This document shows positions 42,623 through 51,800 of a DNA stretch of 52,147 nucleotides, piece by piece; the first letter of the stretch is position 1, and each line of letters starts with the position of its first letter. The notes beneath the pieces were generated by a model, which made no database searches, was not told the origin of the DNA, and saw only the letters and a program-made list of their open reading frames with translations. Origin of the DNA: RGIG8244 sp045592785 (GTDB lineage Bacteria; Verrucomicrobiota; Lentisphaeria; Victivallales; UBA1829); the NCBI GenBank assembly GCA_045592785.1, contig JAZNVL010000046.1, forward strand, positions 1 to 52,147, given 5' to 3'. Position numbers and translations under genes: made by a program.

Positions 42623-44353
42623 ATGTCCAACTTTCTTACTGACAATCCGGATCTTCTCTTTACGCTGAAGAACCTCGATATGCGGGAAGTCGTCAGCCTG
42701 TTCGAAAAAGGCTATACGGAAAATCAGAAATTTGATACCGCCCCCGATAATTACGAAGATGCTCTTGACGGTTATACCCAGGTGCTGGAAGTCGTCGGTG
42801 ACATCGCCGGCGAACGCATCGCACCCCGTTCCCGTCAGGTGGATGAAGAAGGTCCCAAATTCGAAAACAACGAAGTGACCTATCATCCGCTGACCGTTCA
42901 GAACCTGGAAGACCTGCGGAAAGCCGGGGTCATGGGTGTGATCCTGGGACGCGAATACGGCGGCTTGAACTTCCCCACCACTTACTACACCATGATGACG
43001 GAAATGGTTTCCCGTGCAGACGGAAGTTTGCAGAACCTTTTCGGTTTGCAGGATATTGCAGAAACCATCGCCGCGTTCGGTGATGAAGACCAGAAACGCC
43101 GTTATCTCCCCCGGTTCGCATGCGGGGAAGCCGATGGCTCCATGGACCTGACCGAACCGGATTCCGGTTCCGACCTGCAGAGTGTCCGTCTCAAAGCCAC
43201 ACAGGATGCCGACGGCAAATGGTATCTGGACGGCATGAAACGGTTCATCACCAACGGATGCGCAAAGATCCACCTGGTGCTGGCGCGTTCCGAAGCCGGA
43301 ACGACCGACGGACGTGGTCTTTCCATGTTCATCTGCGAAAAGACGCCGGATCTGGTGGTTCGCCGTATTGAACACAAAATGGGGATCCATGGGGTTGCAA
43401 CTGCGGAATTGCAGTACAATCATGTTCCCGCGGAACTCTGCGGACAGCGCCGTTACGGTCTGACCCGTTACGTCATGTCTCTGATGAACGGAGCCCGTGT
43501 TGCGATTTCTGCGCAGGCACTTGGTATTGCGGAAGCTGCGTACCGTGAAGCCCGAAAATATGCTTCGGAACGTGAACAGTTCAAGCAGAGCATCGACCGT
43601 TTCCCGGCGATTTACGACATGCTGGCAAAGATGAGAGCTTCCATCTCCGCCTCCCGCGCACTGCTTTATGAAACGACCCGCACGGTTGACCTGCGTAATT
43701 CCTATGAAAAGATCATGGAAGGACCGAAGGAAAACATCACGCCGGAAGCCCGCGCAAATTCCCGTTACTACAAGGAAATGGCAGCGGTCCTCACTCCCAT
43801 GAGCAAAGCACTCTCCACCGAAGCCGCAAACAAGGTCTGCTATGATACCATTCAGATCCATGGCGGTACCGGTTACATGCACGACTTCGATGCAGAACGT
43901 TACTACCGCGACGTCCGTATCACCAATATTTACGAAGGTACCACACAGCTGCAGGTCGTTGCTGCGATCGGCGGTGTGAAGAAACGTGTTCTGGACAAAC
44001 GGATCGCCGAACTCTTTGCTGCGATCCCGCAGGAAGGACTCTCCGGAGAACTCCGCGCCATTCTGGAAAACATGTATCAGAAACATGTGGAAACGGTGGC
44101 ATATCTCGTGGACAAGAAGGAAGCGGAAGATCAGCCGCTGCATGAACTCCGCGCCCGGAACCTGGTGGAAAACGAAACGTTCGTCTTCGCCGGCCTGCTT
44201 CTGCTGCGTGATGCACAGATCGATGCAGCGCGTGAACCGATTGCAGAACGTTATATCCGCGATGCGCAGCATGACTTTGAACGGAACCGCAGTATTGTGT
44301 TGAGCGGAGATACCTCCTGCATCGAAAAACATCGTACTGTTATCGATTACTGA
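42623..44353 (+). CDS. Acyl-CoA dehydrogenase
   Basis: A 576-aa flavoenzyme that oxidises an acyl-CoA and reduces Etf, or runs in reverse in fermentation. Seen are VMGVILGREYGGLNFP, MDLTEPDSGSDL (substrate/FAD loop), KRFITNG, HKMGIHGVATAEL, YASEREQFKQSI, IHGGTGYMHDFDAERYYRDV and NIYEGTTQLQ, in which Glu is the expected catalytic base. About 130 extra C-terminal residues make it longer than the classic 380-aa enzyme, as in the AcdA/FadE-like group. Chain-length preference cannot be read. Located directly after its electron acceptor genes. Confidence 0.9.
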   Translation: MSNFLTDNPDLLFTLKNLDMREVVSLFEKGYTENQKFDTAPDNYEDALDGYTQVLEVVGDIAGERIAPRSRQVDEEGPKFENNEVTYHPLTVQNLEDLRKAGVMGVILGREYGGLNFPTTYYTMMTEMVSRADGSLQNLFGLQDIAETIAAFGDEDQKRRYLPRFACGEADGSMDLTEPDSGSDLQSVRLKATQDADGKWYLDGMKRFITNGCAKIHLVLARSEAGTTDGRGLSMFICEKTPDLVVRRIEHKMGIHGVATAELQYNHVPAELCGQRRYGLTRYVMSLMNGARVAISAQALGIAEAAYREARKYASEREQFKQSIDRFPAIYDMLAKMRASISASRALLYETTRTVDLRNSYEKIMEGPKENITPEARANSRYYKEMAAVLTPMSKALSTEAANKVCYDTIQIHGGTGYMHDFDAERYYRDVRITNIYEGTTQLQVVAAIGGVKKRVLDKRIAELFAAIPQEGLSGELRAILENMYQKHVETVAYLVDKKEAEDQPLHELRARNLVENETFVFAGLLLLRDAQIDAAREPIAERYIRDAQHDFERNRSIVLSGDTSCIEKHRTVIDY

Positions 44354-44375
44354 TTAGAAAAGGAGTAAGTTACTA

Positions 44376-44660
44376 ATGAACAACGAATATCTGCTTCGCG
44401 CAAAAGAAGTGATTCCGGATGCAAAGACTCTGATCGTGCTTGCCGCAAAACGGGCAAAAGCACTGGCTTACGGCGCACGCCGTATGGTCAACTGCAAAGA
44501 TGACAATCATCTGAATATCGCACTCCTGGAAATCGCCGAAGGCAAGCTGACCGCTTCTTTCGATGAAAATGCTGCCGGTGATGACATTGTGCAGGAACTG
44601 GAAGCAGCCAAGACCCAGGCTGCCGCCGCAAACGGCGAAAACAAGATCAAGGAAGTCTGA
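44376..44660 (+). CDS. rpoZ: RNA polymerase omega subunit
   Basis: A 94-aa protein. MNNEYLLRAKEVIPDAKTL, KRAKALAYGARRMV, and NIALLEIAEGKLTASF match the omega fold; omega helps assemble RNA polymerase. The tail is Ala/Glu/Lys-rich. AAAGGAG precedes the ATG. It lies 22 bp after the acyl-CoA dehydrogenase and 4 bp before purE, so a core transcription gene shares a unit with energy-metabolism genes. Confidence 0.82.
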   Translation: MNNEYLLRAKEVIPDAKTLIVLAAKRAKALAYGARRMVNCKDDNHLNIALLEIAEGKLTASFDENAAGDDIVQELEAAKTQAAAANGENKIKEV

Positions 44661-44664
44661 AGTC

Positions 44665-45162
44665 ATGGCTGAAGTTGTTATCGTCATGGGCAGTCGGAGC
44701 GATCTTCCGGCCCTGGAAGGTGGTTTCAAACTGCTGAAAGATTTCGGCATCTCCTGGACTGCACGGGTGATCTCTGCGCATCGGACTCCCGATGCCGCCG
44801 CTGATTTGGCACGCAAAGCCGAAGAAAACGGGACAAAGGTCATCATTTGTGCGGCGGGGATGGCGGCACATCTGGCTGGTGTCATCGCGGCATATACCAC
44901 ACTGCCTGTGATCGGTATCCCCATGTCCTCCCCGCCTTTCAACGGGTTGGATTCCCTGCTTGCCATGGTCCAGATGCCTCCCGGGATCCCGGTGGCGACC
45001 GTGACTGCGGGCAATGCGGGCGGCAAGAATGCGGCATTGCTTGCGATCTCCATTCTGGCACTGCAAAATCCGGTATTGAAGGAAAAGCTTGCCGCTTTCC
45101 GTAAGGAACAGACGGAGAAAGTCATAGCGGATGACCAGGCACTTCAAAATGAACTTGCCTGA
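44665..45162 (+). CDS. purE: 5-(carboxyamino)imidazole ribonucleotide mutase
   Basis: A 165-aa PurE, which converts N5-CAIR to CAIR in purine synthesis. The start EVVIVMGSRSDLPAL, then VISAHRTPD, IICAAGMAAHLAGVIA, LPVIGIPM, SLLAMVQMPPGIPVATV and NAGGKNAALLAISIL are the whole class I PurE signature. The ATG at 44665 is used; an in-frame ATG 102 bp earlier lies inside rpoZ. No purK is seen in the window. A strong terminator follows 18 bp after the stop. Confidence 0.93.
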   Translation: MAEVVIVMGSRSDLPALEGGFKLLKDFGISWTARVISAHRTPDAAADLARKAEENGTKVIICAAGMAAHLAGVIAAYTTLPVIGIPMSSPPFNGLDSLLAMVQMPPGIPVATVTAGNAGGKNAALLAISILALQNPVLKEKLAAFRKEQTEKVIADDQALQNELA

Positions 45163-45180
45163 TCAAAATTGACCGACAAC

Positions 45181-45217
45181 AGCCCGGTGGAGATGATTTT
45201 CCGCCGGGCTTTTTTTA
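45181..45217 (+). terminator. Terminator after purE
   Basis: AGCCCGGTGG (45181-45190) pairs with CCGCCGGGCT (45201-45210) with one G-T pair, followed by seven T residues. Confidence 0.9.
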
Positions 45218-45255
45218 TTTTATGTGATTTTCCGCAAAAAAATTTGATTACGGGC

Positions 45256-45284
45256 TTGTATTACAGGCGTTGGTGTGATATTTT
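45256..45284 (+). promoter_or_regulatory. Promoter of the PSP1-cmk-tilS unit
   Basis: TTGTAT (45256-45261), a 17-bp spacer and TATTTT (45279-45284) lie 27 bp before the ATG. Confidence 0.55.
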
Positions 45285-45310
45285 ACCCGTAATATAGAGA
45301 AAGGATCAAC

Positions 45311-46354
45311 ATGGAATATTATTTTGAGATTTCGCTGGAAAACGGTGCAAAGTATCGGGCACGCGGCGAGGAAGCACTGAATCTGAAAACATTGGATTAT
45401 TGCGTCATCCGAAAGGATTTTTATCAGGATTACGGACAGGTCACGAAGATCCTCGGACCGGCTCCCGAAAATGATGAAGATGCCGATCTGCTTTATCCGC
45501 CGACACCCGGGGATGCCCAGGAAAAATCCATGCGTACAGCTCTTCCTTCTGAACGGAAGGCGGAAATGCCGCGTATTCTGCGGAAAGCGACCGTTGTGGA
45601 TTCCGGCAAGGCAAATGAAAATCTGATGCGTGCCAAGGGGACTTTGCGTACCACGCAAATGCACGTCGAACGCTTGAACCTGCCCATGAAACTCATCAAT
45701 GCCCATCATGCGTTTGACGGCAAAATGATCGTGATCCAGTTCAGTGCGGAAGGACGTGTGGACTTCCGGGAGTTGGTACGGGTCCTTTCCCAGGAATTCA
45801 ATACCCGTATCGAACTGCGCCAGATCGGAGTCCGGGACGAAACTGCCATTGTCGGCGGGATCTCCATGTGCGGACGTCCGTTATGCTGCTGTGTCTTCCT
45901 GAACGACTTTGCCTCCATCAACGTCAAGATGGCAAAAGAACAGGATCTTTCTCTCACGCCCAGCACGATCTCCGGGATCTGCGGCAGACTCAAATGCTGT
46001 CTCAAATATGAATACGAAGGCTATCTGGAACTGGAAAAAGGGATGCCCAGACGGGGCGACTGCTGCGAATGTAAAGAAGGCAGAGGCAGAGTCATTGACC
46101 GGAATCTGCTGTCACAGAAAGTGGTGATTCAGCTGGATGATTCTTCCCGCACTCTCACCTGCAGCAAGGATGAAGTCCGCGTGGTCTATCCGGAAAAATA
46201 CAAGTTGCAGAACAAGTCCCAGGACAAAGGGAATCCGCCGCCGGAAAACAGGAACAATCCGAACAACAACAATAATAACAACAATAATAATAACAATAAC
46301 AACCGGAAGAAAAACAACGATCAGCAGAACCGGAAGGAAGGGAAGAAATCATGA
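45311..46354 (+). CDS. PSP1/RicT-like protein with poly-Asn tail
   Basis: A 347-aa PSP1-domain protein of the RicT (YaaT) type. The core shows NLPMKLINAHHAFDGKMIVI, FSAEGRVDFRELVRVLSQEF, TRIELRQIGVRDE, CGRPLCCCVFL and the Cys-rich GRLKCCLKYEYEGYLE. The Cys clusters agree with the iron-sulfur binding known for RicT in Bacillus, where it works with RicA and RicF on RNA processing. The C-terminus is unusual: 14 consecutive Asn (codons about 46261-46302) then Lys/Asn/Gln residues. The stop overlaps the next start (ATGA). Confidence 0.85.
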   Translation: MEYYFEISLENGAKYRARGEEALNLKTLDYCVIRKDFYQDYGQVTKILGPAPENDEDADLLYPPTPGDAQEKSMRTALPSERKAEMPRILRKATVVDSGKANENLMRAKGTLRTTQMHVERLNLPMKLINAHHAFDGKMIVIQFSAEGRVDFRELVRVLSQEFNTRIELRQIGVRDETAIVGGISMCGRPLCCCVFLNDFASINVKMAKEQDLSLTPSTISGICGRLKCCLKYEYEGYLELEKGMPRRGDCCECKEGRGRVIDRNLLSQKVVIQLDDSSRTLTCSKDEVRVVYPEKYKLQNKSQDKGNPPPENRNNPNNNNNNNNNNNNNNRKKNNDQQNRKEGKKS

Positions 46355-47421
46355 GTGCAAGTGTGATCGCGATCGATGGGCCCGCCGCATCCGGGAAAAG
46401 TTCAGCCGCCCGCGGCTTGGCGCAGCGTCTGGGTATTCCGTACATCAATACCGGTTCTCTTTACCGGGCTGTTGCATGGAAAGCAGTGAATAACGGGATC
46501 GCATTTCAGGATGAAGAAGCAGTGAAAGCCATGCTGGCGGAAACAACGGTGTGTTATGCCGCGCCGGAAGGTCAGACCAATCCCGATATCTGTATCGACG
46601 GAACATTCCCCGGGGAAGCATTGCGTGCCCCGGAAATCGCATCCGGCGCATCCGCAGTGGCTGTTCTGCCCTCCGTTCGCGCCTGGGCTCTCGATATCCA
46701 ACGCTGTACCGCAGAGACTTCCCTTGTTGTCATGGAAGGACGTGACATCGGCACTGCGGTCTTCCCGGATGCACAATATAAATTCTTCCTGACCGCCTCC
46801 CCCCGGGTCCGCGCGGAACGCCGTCTGGCGCAGTCCGGAGAAGCCGCGGAAGGCGCGACTGTGGAATCGGTGGCAGCCGAGATTGCGGAACGGGACAAAC
46901 GGGACTCCGAACGGGCAGTCGCGCCGTTGCGGCAGGCTCCGGATGCCGTGTTTATCGACAGCAGCGATTATACTCTTGATGAGATTCTGGAACAACTGCT
47001 TACTCACATCCGGGCGAAATGCTCTGCCACTCTGGAATACCGGGTCCCTTATGCCGATACCGATAAGATGGGCGTGGTTTATTATGCAAACTATCTGGTC
47101 TACTTTGAGATGGCACGGGCAGAACTGCTCCGGTCCATCGGATGCAGTTGCACGAAACTGGAAGAAGACGGTTGCGCCATGCCGGTGCTGGAAGCAGTCT
47201 GCCAGTACAAAGCCTCCGCTCATTTTGAAGACAAACTGGAACTGACCGCTTATTTGAGTGAAGTCAAAGGCGTACGGCTGAAAGTCGGCAGCGTGGTCCG
47301 CCGCAACGGACAAGTTCTGGCGGAAGGTTATACCTGGCATGCCTGTCTGAACATGACAACAGGAAAAGCCATGCGCCCGCCCTGTGAGATCACCAGAATG
47401 TGGCAGGAAGAAAAGGCTTGA
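46351..47421 (+). CDS. Cytidylate kinase fused to a YbgC-type acyl-CoA thioesterase
   Basis: One 356-aa frame with two domains. Residues 1-222 are cytidylate kinase: the P-loop DGPAASGKSS (9-18), NTGSLYRAVAW, MEGRDIGTAVFPDA and RDKRDSER (181-188) ahead of VAPL. Residues 226-356 are a hotdog-fold thioesterase of the 4HBT/YbgC type: VPYADTDKMGVVYYANYLVY with catalytic Asp at about 238, then FEMARAELLRSIG. Both active sites look intact and no stop lies between them. CMP kinase normally ends at about 225 residues and YbgC is about 130, so this is a clean fusion. The start overlaps the PSP1 gene by 4 bp. Confidence 0.92.
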   Translation: MSASVIAIDGPAASGKSSAARGLAQRLGIPYINTGSLYRAVAWKAVNNGIAFQDEEAVKAMLAETTVCYAAPEGQTNPDICIDGTFPGEALRAPEIASGASAVAVLPSVRAWALDIQRCTAETSLVVMEGRDIGTAVFPDAQYKFFLTASPRVRAERRLAQSGEAAEGATVESVAAEIAERDKRDSERAVAPLRQAPDAVFIDSSDYTLDEILEQLLTHIRAKCSATLEYRVPYADTDKMGVVYYANYLVYFEMARAELLRSIGCSCTKLEEDGCAMPVLEAVCQYKASAHFEDKLELTAYLSEVKGVRLKVGSVVRRNGQVLAEGYTWHACLNMTTGKAMRPPCEITRMWQEEKA

Positions 47422-47440
47422 CCTTCAAGCCTATGGATTC

Positions 47441-48766
47441 ATGAGTACAAAAGATAACGGCACGATCCCTGCTCCTGTTTTCCCGTCTGGGAAACGATTC
47501 TTTCTTTCCCTTTCCGGGGGCATGGACAGTACCGCATTGTTTCATCTTCTGTTGGAATGGACGATCCCTTTTGAAGCAGTGCATTTCACGCACGGGATCC
47601 GGGATGTCCGTTCCGGTGATGCCGAACGGGATCATTGCAGCAGTCTTTGTCAGAAACACAACATCCGGCTCCACGAGATCCCGTTGGACGTTCCCCGGAA
47701 CCGTCAACCGGGGGAAGGCGTGGAAGAAGCGGCGCGCCGGCTCCGTCTGGAAGCCTGGAAAACGCTGTTGACCACTCACCCCGATCATTGTGTTCTTACC
47801 GCGCATCACGCCGGAGATACGGCGGAAACCATGTTTCTGCGTCTTTGCCGTGGAGGGAATGTATCTTCCCTGACAGGGCTCCGCCCCTCATCCACGGTGG
47901 AAGGGATCCATTTCTTCCGTCCGCTGCTCCCTTACACGAAAGCGGAGCTGCTCGGGTATCTTTCGGGACGTGGCATCACCCGATGGATCACGGATGAAAC
48001 GAATGAAGAATCCATTTACGAACGGAACTTTTTCCGCAATGATATTCTCCCCCGTATTTACGAAAAGATCCCCCGGGGGGAAAAAGGGATCGCCGCTTCC
48101 CTTCAGGCATTGCAGGAGGATGCCGCATTTCTGGAGGAATATGCCGGGAATCTCATCATCTGCAATACAAAAAAATTCTGGAGTGAACTGCACCCCGCCA
48201 TCCGCGCCCGGGTCGTCCGCCGTTTTCTTTCCGGAGAACTGGGATACGATGTGATCCCGAACCGGGAATTTCTGCACCGTCTGACCGCTGCCCTGCAGCA
48301 ACGCGCCGGACAGCGTCTGCCCATTCCCGGGGTAAAGGATCGAGTGTTGGTTGTTTCTGCGACAGGACTTTCCCTTCAAGGGGATCCGGTCATTCCGCCG
48401 GATCTCTGCTGGAATTGGCAGGAGGAACCGGCAATCTGTTTTGGAAAGTATACGTTTCACGCAGAAATACTGGATTCATTCCCCGGCAAAACGGCATTGG
48501 ACGAAGCCTTTTTTGCCGCCGATGAACTGCCGGAACTGCATATCACCGTACCCCATGCGGGTGAAATGATGTCCTGTTCCGGTTCCAACGCCCGGCGTCC
48601 GGTCAAAAAACTTCTGACGGATTCCCACATCCCTTCGGAGGAAAAACAAATCTTCCCGGTCCTGCGTGATGCCAAAGGGGTTATTTTGTGGCTGCCGGGA
48701 GTCCGGCGTTCGGCACAAGCCCTGTGTATGCCGGAAAAAAAGGTCCTTCATATCACAGTAAAATAA
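47441..48766 (+). CDS. tilS: tRNA(Ile)-lysidine synthase
   Basis: A 441-aa TilS, which converts the wobble cytidine of tRNA-Ile(CAU) to lysidine. The PP-loop is SLSGGMDSTALFH (Ser25 region). VHFTHGIRD, EEAARRLRLEAWK, LTAHHAGDTAETMFLRL and ERNFFRNDILPRI follow as in the N-terminal synthetase domain; the C-terminal substrate domain ends in the RRPVKKLLTDSHIP and WLPGVRRSAQ blocks. The start at 47441 has only a weak ribosome binding site; longer frames lie in the upstream gene. It starts 19 bp after the kinase-thioesterase gene. Confidence 0.9.
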   Translation: MSTKDNGTIPAPVFPSGKRFFLSLSGGMDSTALFHLLLEWTIPFEAVHFTHGIRDVRSGDAERDHCSSLCQKHNIRLHEIPLDVPRNRQPGEGVEEAARRLRLEAWKTLLTTHPDHCVLTAHHAGDTAETMFLRLCRGGNVSSLTGLRPSSTVEGIHFFRPLLPYTKAELLGYLSGRGITRWITDETNEESIYERNFFRNDILPRIYEKIPRGEKGIAASLQALQEDAAFLEEYAGNLIICNTKKFWSELHPAIRARVVRRFLSGELGYDVIPNREFLHRLTAALQQRAGQRLPIPGVKDRVLVVSATGLSLQGDPVIPPDLCWNWQEEPAICFGKYTFHAEILDSFPGKTALDEAFFAADELPELHITVPHAGEMMSCSGSNARRPVKKLLTDSHIPSEEKQIFPVLRDAKGVILWLPGVRRSAQALCMPEKKVLHITVK

Positions 48767-48798
48767 CGATCTGACTCCACCCATTTCACGATACCGAA

Positions 48799-48830
48799 AA
48801 AAGGCACGGCTTTTTCAAGCCGTGCCTTTT
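48799..48830. terminator. Bidirectional terminator between tilS and PFOR
   Basis: AAAAGGCACGGCTT (48799-48812) and AAGCCGTGCCTTTT (48817-48830) form a perfect 14-bp stem with a 4-nt loop, flanked by A and T runs that serve both converging genes. Confidence 0.88.
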
Positions 48831-48853
48831 GTGTTACTCAGTGAGAGAAACTC

Positions 48854-51800
48854 TTACATGAGTTTGCCGACGTTCTGGTAGAATTCCATACGTTTGGCAG
48901 CGTCTTTTTCTGCCTTGGCAAAGAGTTCTTCGGCTTCCGCAGGATTGGCCTTGACCAGAGATTTGTAACGGCCTTCGCTGCGGATGAAGTCCTGATAGCT
49001 TGCGCTGGCAGGTTTTGCATCCCAGGAGAAGGGAGCTTCGGCAGCCGGGTTGTAGCGATACAGGGGCCAGTAACCGGCTTCCACCGCACGCTTCTGTTCG
49101 GTCTGGGTCTTGCTCATGTCAATACCGTGAGCGATACAGGGAGCGTAAGCGAAGATGATGGAAGGTCCATTGTATGCTTCAGCTTCGCGGAATGCTTTGA
49201 GGACCTGAGCGCGGTCTGCACCGAGAGCGACGCTGGCGACATAGACATAGCCGTAGCTCATGCACATGAAGCCCATGTTCTTCTTGTAGGTGCGCTTACC
49301 GCCTGCGGCGAATTTCGCCACAGCGGCGGTGGGAGTAGCCTTGGAGGACTGTCCGCCGGTGTTGGAGTACACTTCGGTATCCAGCACGAGGATATTGACG
49401 TTCTTGCCCATGGCGACAACGTGGTCGATACCGGCATAACCGATATCGTTTGCCCAACCGTCACCACCGATGATCCAGACGCTCTTGTCGCAGAAGTAAT
49501 CGGAGAGTTCGTTGACTTTTGCGAGGACGGGGCAGTCACATTCCGCAGCGCATTTTGCGATCACAGCCTTGGCGTTAGCCTGAGCGGCGATGGCTTCGGG
49601 AGTCTTGCTGTCATCCCAGAACTTGAGAGCGCCGTTGATGGCATCTTTGAGTTCGGCGGGAGCTTCTTCGGCAGCGAGGACTTTTTCGCAGTATTCTTTG
49701 AGTGTGGAGCGGTTGGAGTCGACCGCCATTCTCATACCGAAACCGAATTCCGCATTGTCTTCGAAGAGGGAGTTAGCCCATGCAGGACCGCGGCCTTCTT
49801 TGGTCTTGGTGTAAGGAATGGTGGGGAAGGTACCGCCGTAGATGGAGGAGCAGCCGGTGGCGTTGGCGATGATCGCGTTTTCGCCGAAGAGCTGAGCCAT
49901 GAGTTTGACGTAGGGAGTTTCACCGCAACCGGCGCAGGCACCGGAGAATTCGAACAAGGGTTTGCGGAGCATCGCGCCCTTGATGGTGGCGGTGGTGTTC
50001 TTGCCCATCACGTTATCCGGCGTTTCGTCGAAGAATTTTTCGTTGGCGTTTTCGCCGGCAGCGCGTTCTGCTTCGAGAGAGGACCAGACGAGAGCCTGTT
50101 TGCCTTCTTTTGCAGTCATGGGGCACTGATCCAGACAGACACCGCAACCGGTACAGTCTTCGATGTAGACCTGGACTTTGAACTTGAGGTCTTCGAAGGC
50201 GGGGACAGCGGGCTTGGTGGCGAAGGAAGCAGGAGCACCTGCGAGATCCTTATCGCTGATCAGTTTGGTACGGATCGCAGCGTGGGGACATGCAGAAGCA
50301 CAGACACCGCACTGGATACAGTTGGCGGTAACCCATTTGGGCACGCGGGGAGCGATACCGCGTTTTTCCAGGCAAGCCGTGCCGGTGGGCAGAGTGCCGT
50401 CCACAGACATAGCGGAAACGGGGATGGAATCGCCTTCGTTGTGCATGGAGGGTTCGATGATCTTCCTGGCGAATTCGCTGGCATCATCGGGGATGAGCTT
50501 CGGAGCTTCGACACAGGAGATACCGTCGAGAGAAGCCGGAACGATGACTTCTTTGCAGGCATCCGCAGCGAGATCGACCAGTTTGTTGTTCATATCGACA
50601 ACGTCCTGACCTTTCTTACCGAAGGTCTTGGCGTTGAGTTTCTTCATACCTTCTTCGGCTTTTTCGTAGGGAACGATGCCGGAAAGTTTGAAGTAAGCGA
50701 CCATCATGACGGTGTTGGCACCTTTGCCGCGGAGACCGGGCTGGCTCTTCACGATGGATTCCGCGTCGATGTTGTAGAACTTGATCTTCTTGTTGATGAT
50801 GGTTTCCTGCATATCGCGGGTCAGCTTGGAGAAGACTTCATCGTTGCTGTAATGGCTGTTCAGCAGGAAGGTACCGCCTTCTTTGATGCCTTTGAGCAGG
50901 TCATAACGGCCGATGTAAGCTGCGGTGGAGCAGGAAACGAAGTCCGGGCTCGTGATGAGGTAGGTGGACTTGATCGGGCTGTCAGAGAAACGCAGGTGAG
51001 AGCAGGTCAGACCGAAAGACTTCTTGGAGTCGTATGCGAAGTAAGCCTGTGCATCTTTGTCGGTGTACATACCGATGATCTTGATGGTGGTCTTGTTTGC
51101 ACCGACCGTACCGTCGCCGCCGAGACCGTAGAACATGCAGTTTGTGGTACCGGCAGGTTCGGTAACGATCTGTTCGTCGACCGGGATGCTGGTGTTGGTG
51201 ACGTCATCGGTGATACCGACGGTGAAACCATGGAAGGGATTTGCAGAAGCGAGGTGCTTGTAGATCGCCAGGACCATGGAGGGGCTGAATTCCTTGGAGG
51301 AAAGACCGTAACGGCCGCCGATGATGGTGATTTCGGGGTTGTTGACCGCAACTTTGACGTCCAGATACAGCGGTTCGCCGATGGCGCCGGGTTCTTTGGT
51401 ACGGTCGAGAACAGCGATGCGTTTGACGGTCTTGGGCAGAGCTTCGAGGAACGCTTCGGTAAAGAAGGGACGATAGAGACGGACTTTGATCAGACCGTAC
51501 TTGGTACCGCGTTCTTTGTTCAGGTAGGTGATGGCTTCTTCGATGGTTTCGCAGGAAGAACCCATAGCAACGATCACATCGGTTGCATCAGCAGCACCGA
51601 CATAGTCGAACAGTTTGTAGCTGCGTCCGGTGACTTTTGCGACTGCATCCATCTTTTCCTGAACGATTGCAGGACATGCGTCATAGAACTTATTGACTGT
51701 TTCGCGGCCCTGGAAGTAAACGTCACCGTTCTGAGCACCGACCTTACAGACGGGAGCTTCGGGACGGAGAGCGCGATTGCGGAATTCTTCGATGTACTGG

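Noticed and set aside
46258..46310. Poly-Asn tract considered as a frameshifting site producing a PSP1-kinase fusion
   Set aside because: The kinase gene has its own ATG overlapping the PSP1 stop, and the codons are mixed, not a homopolymer slippery run.
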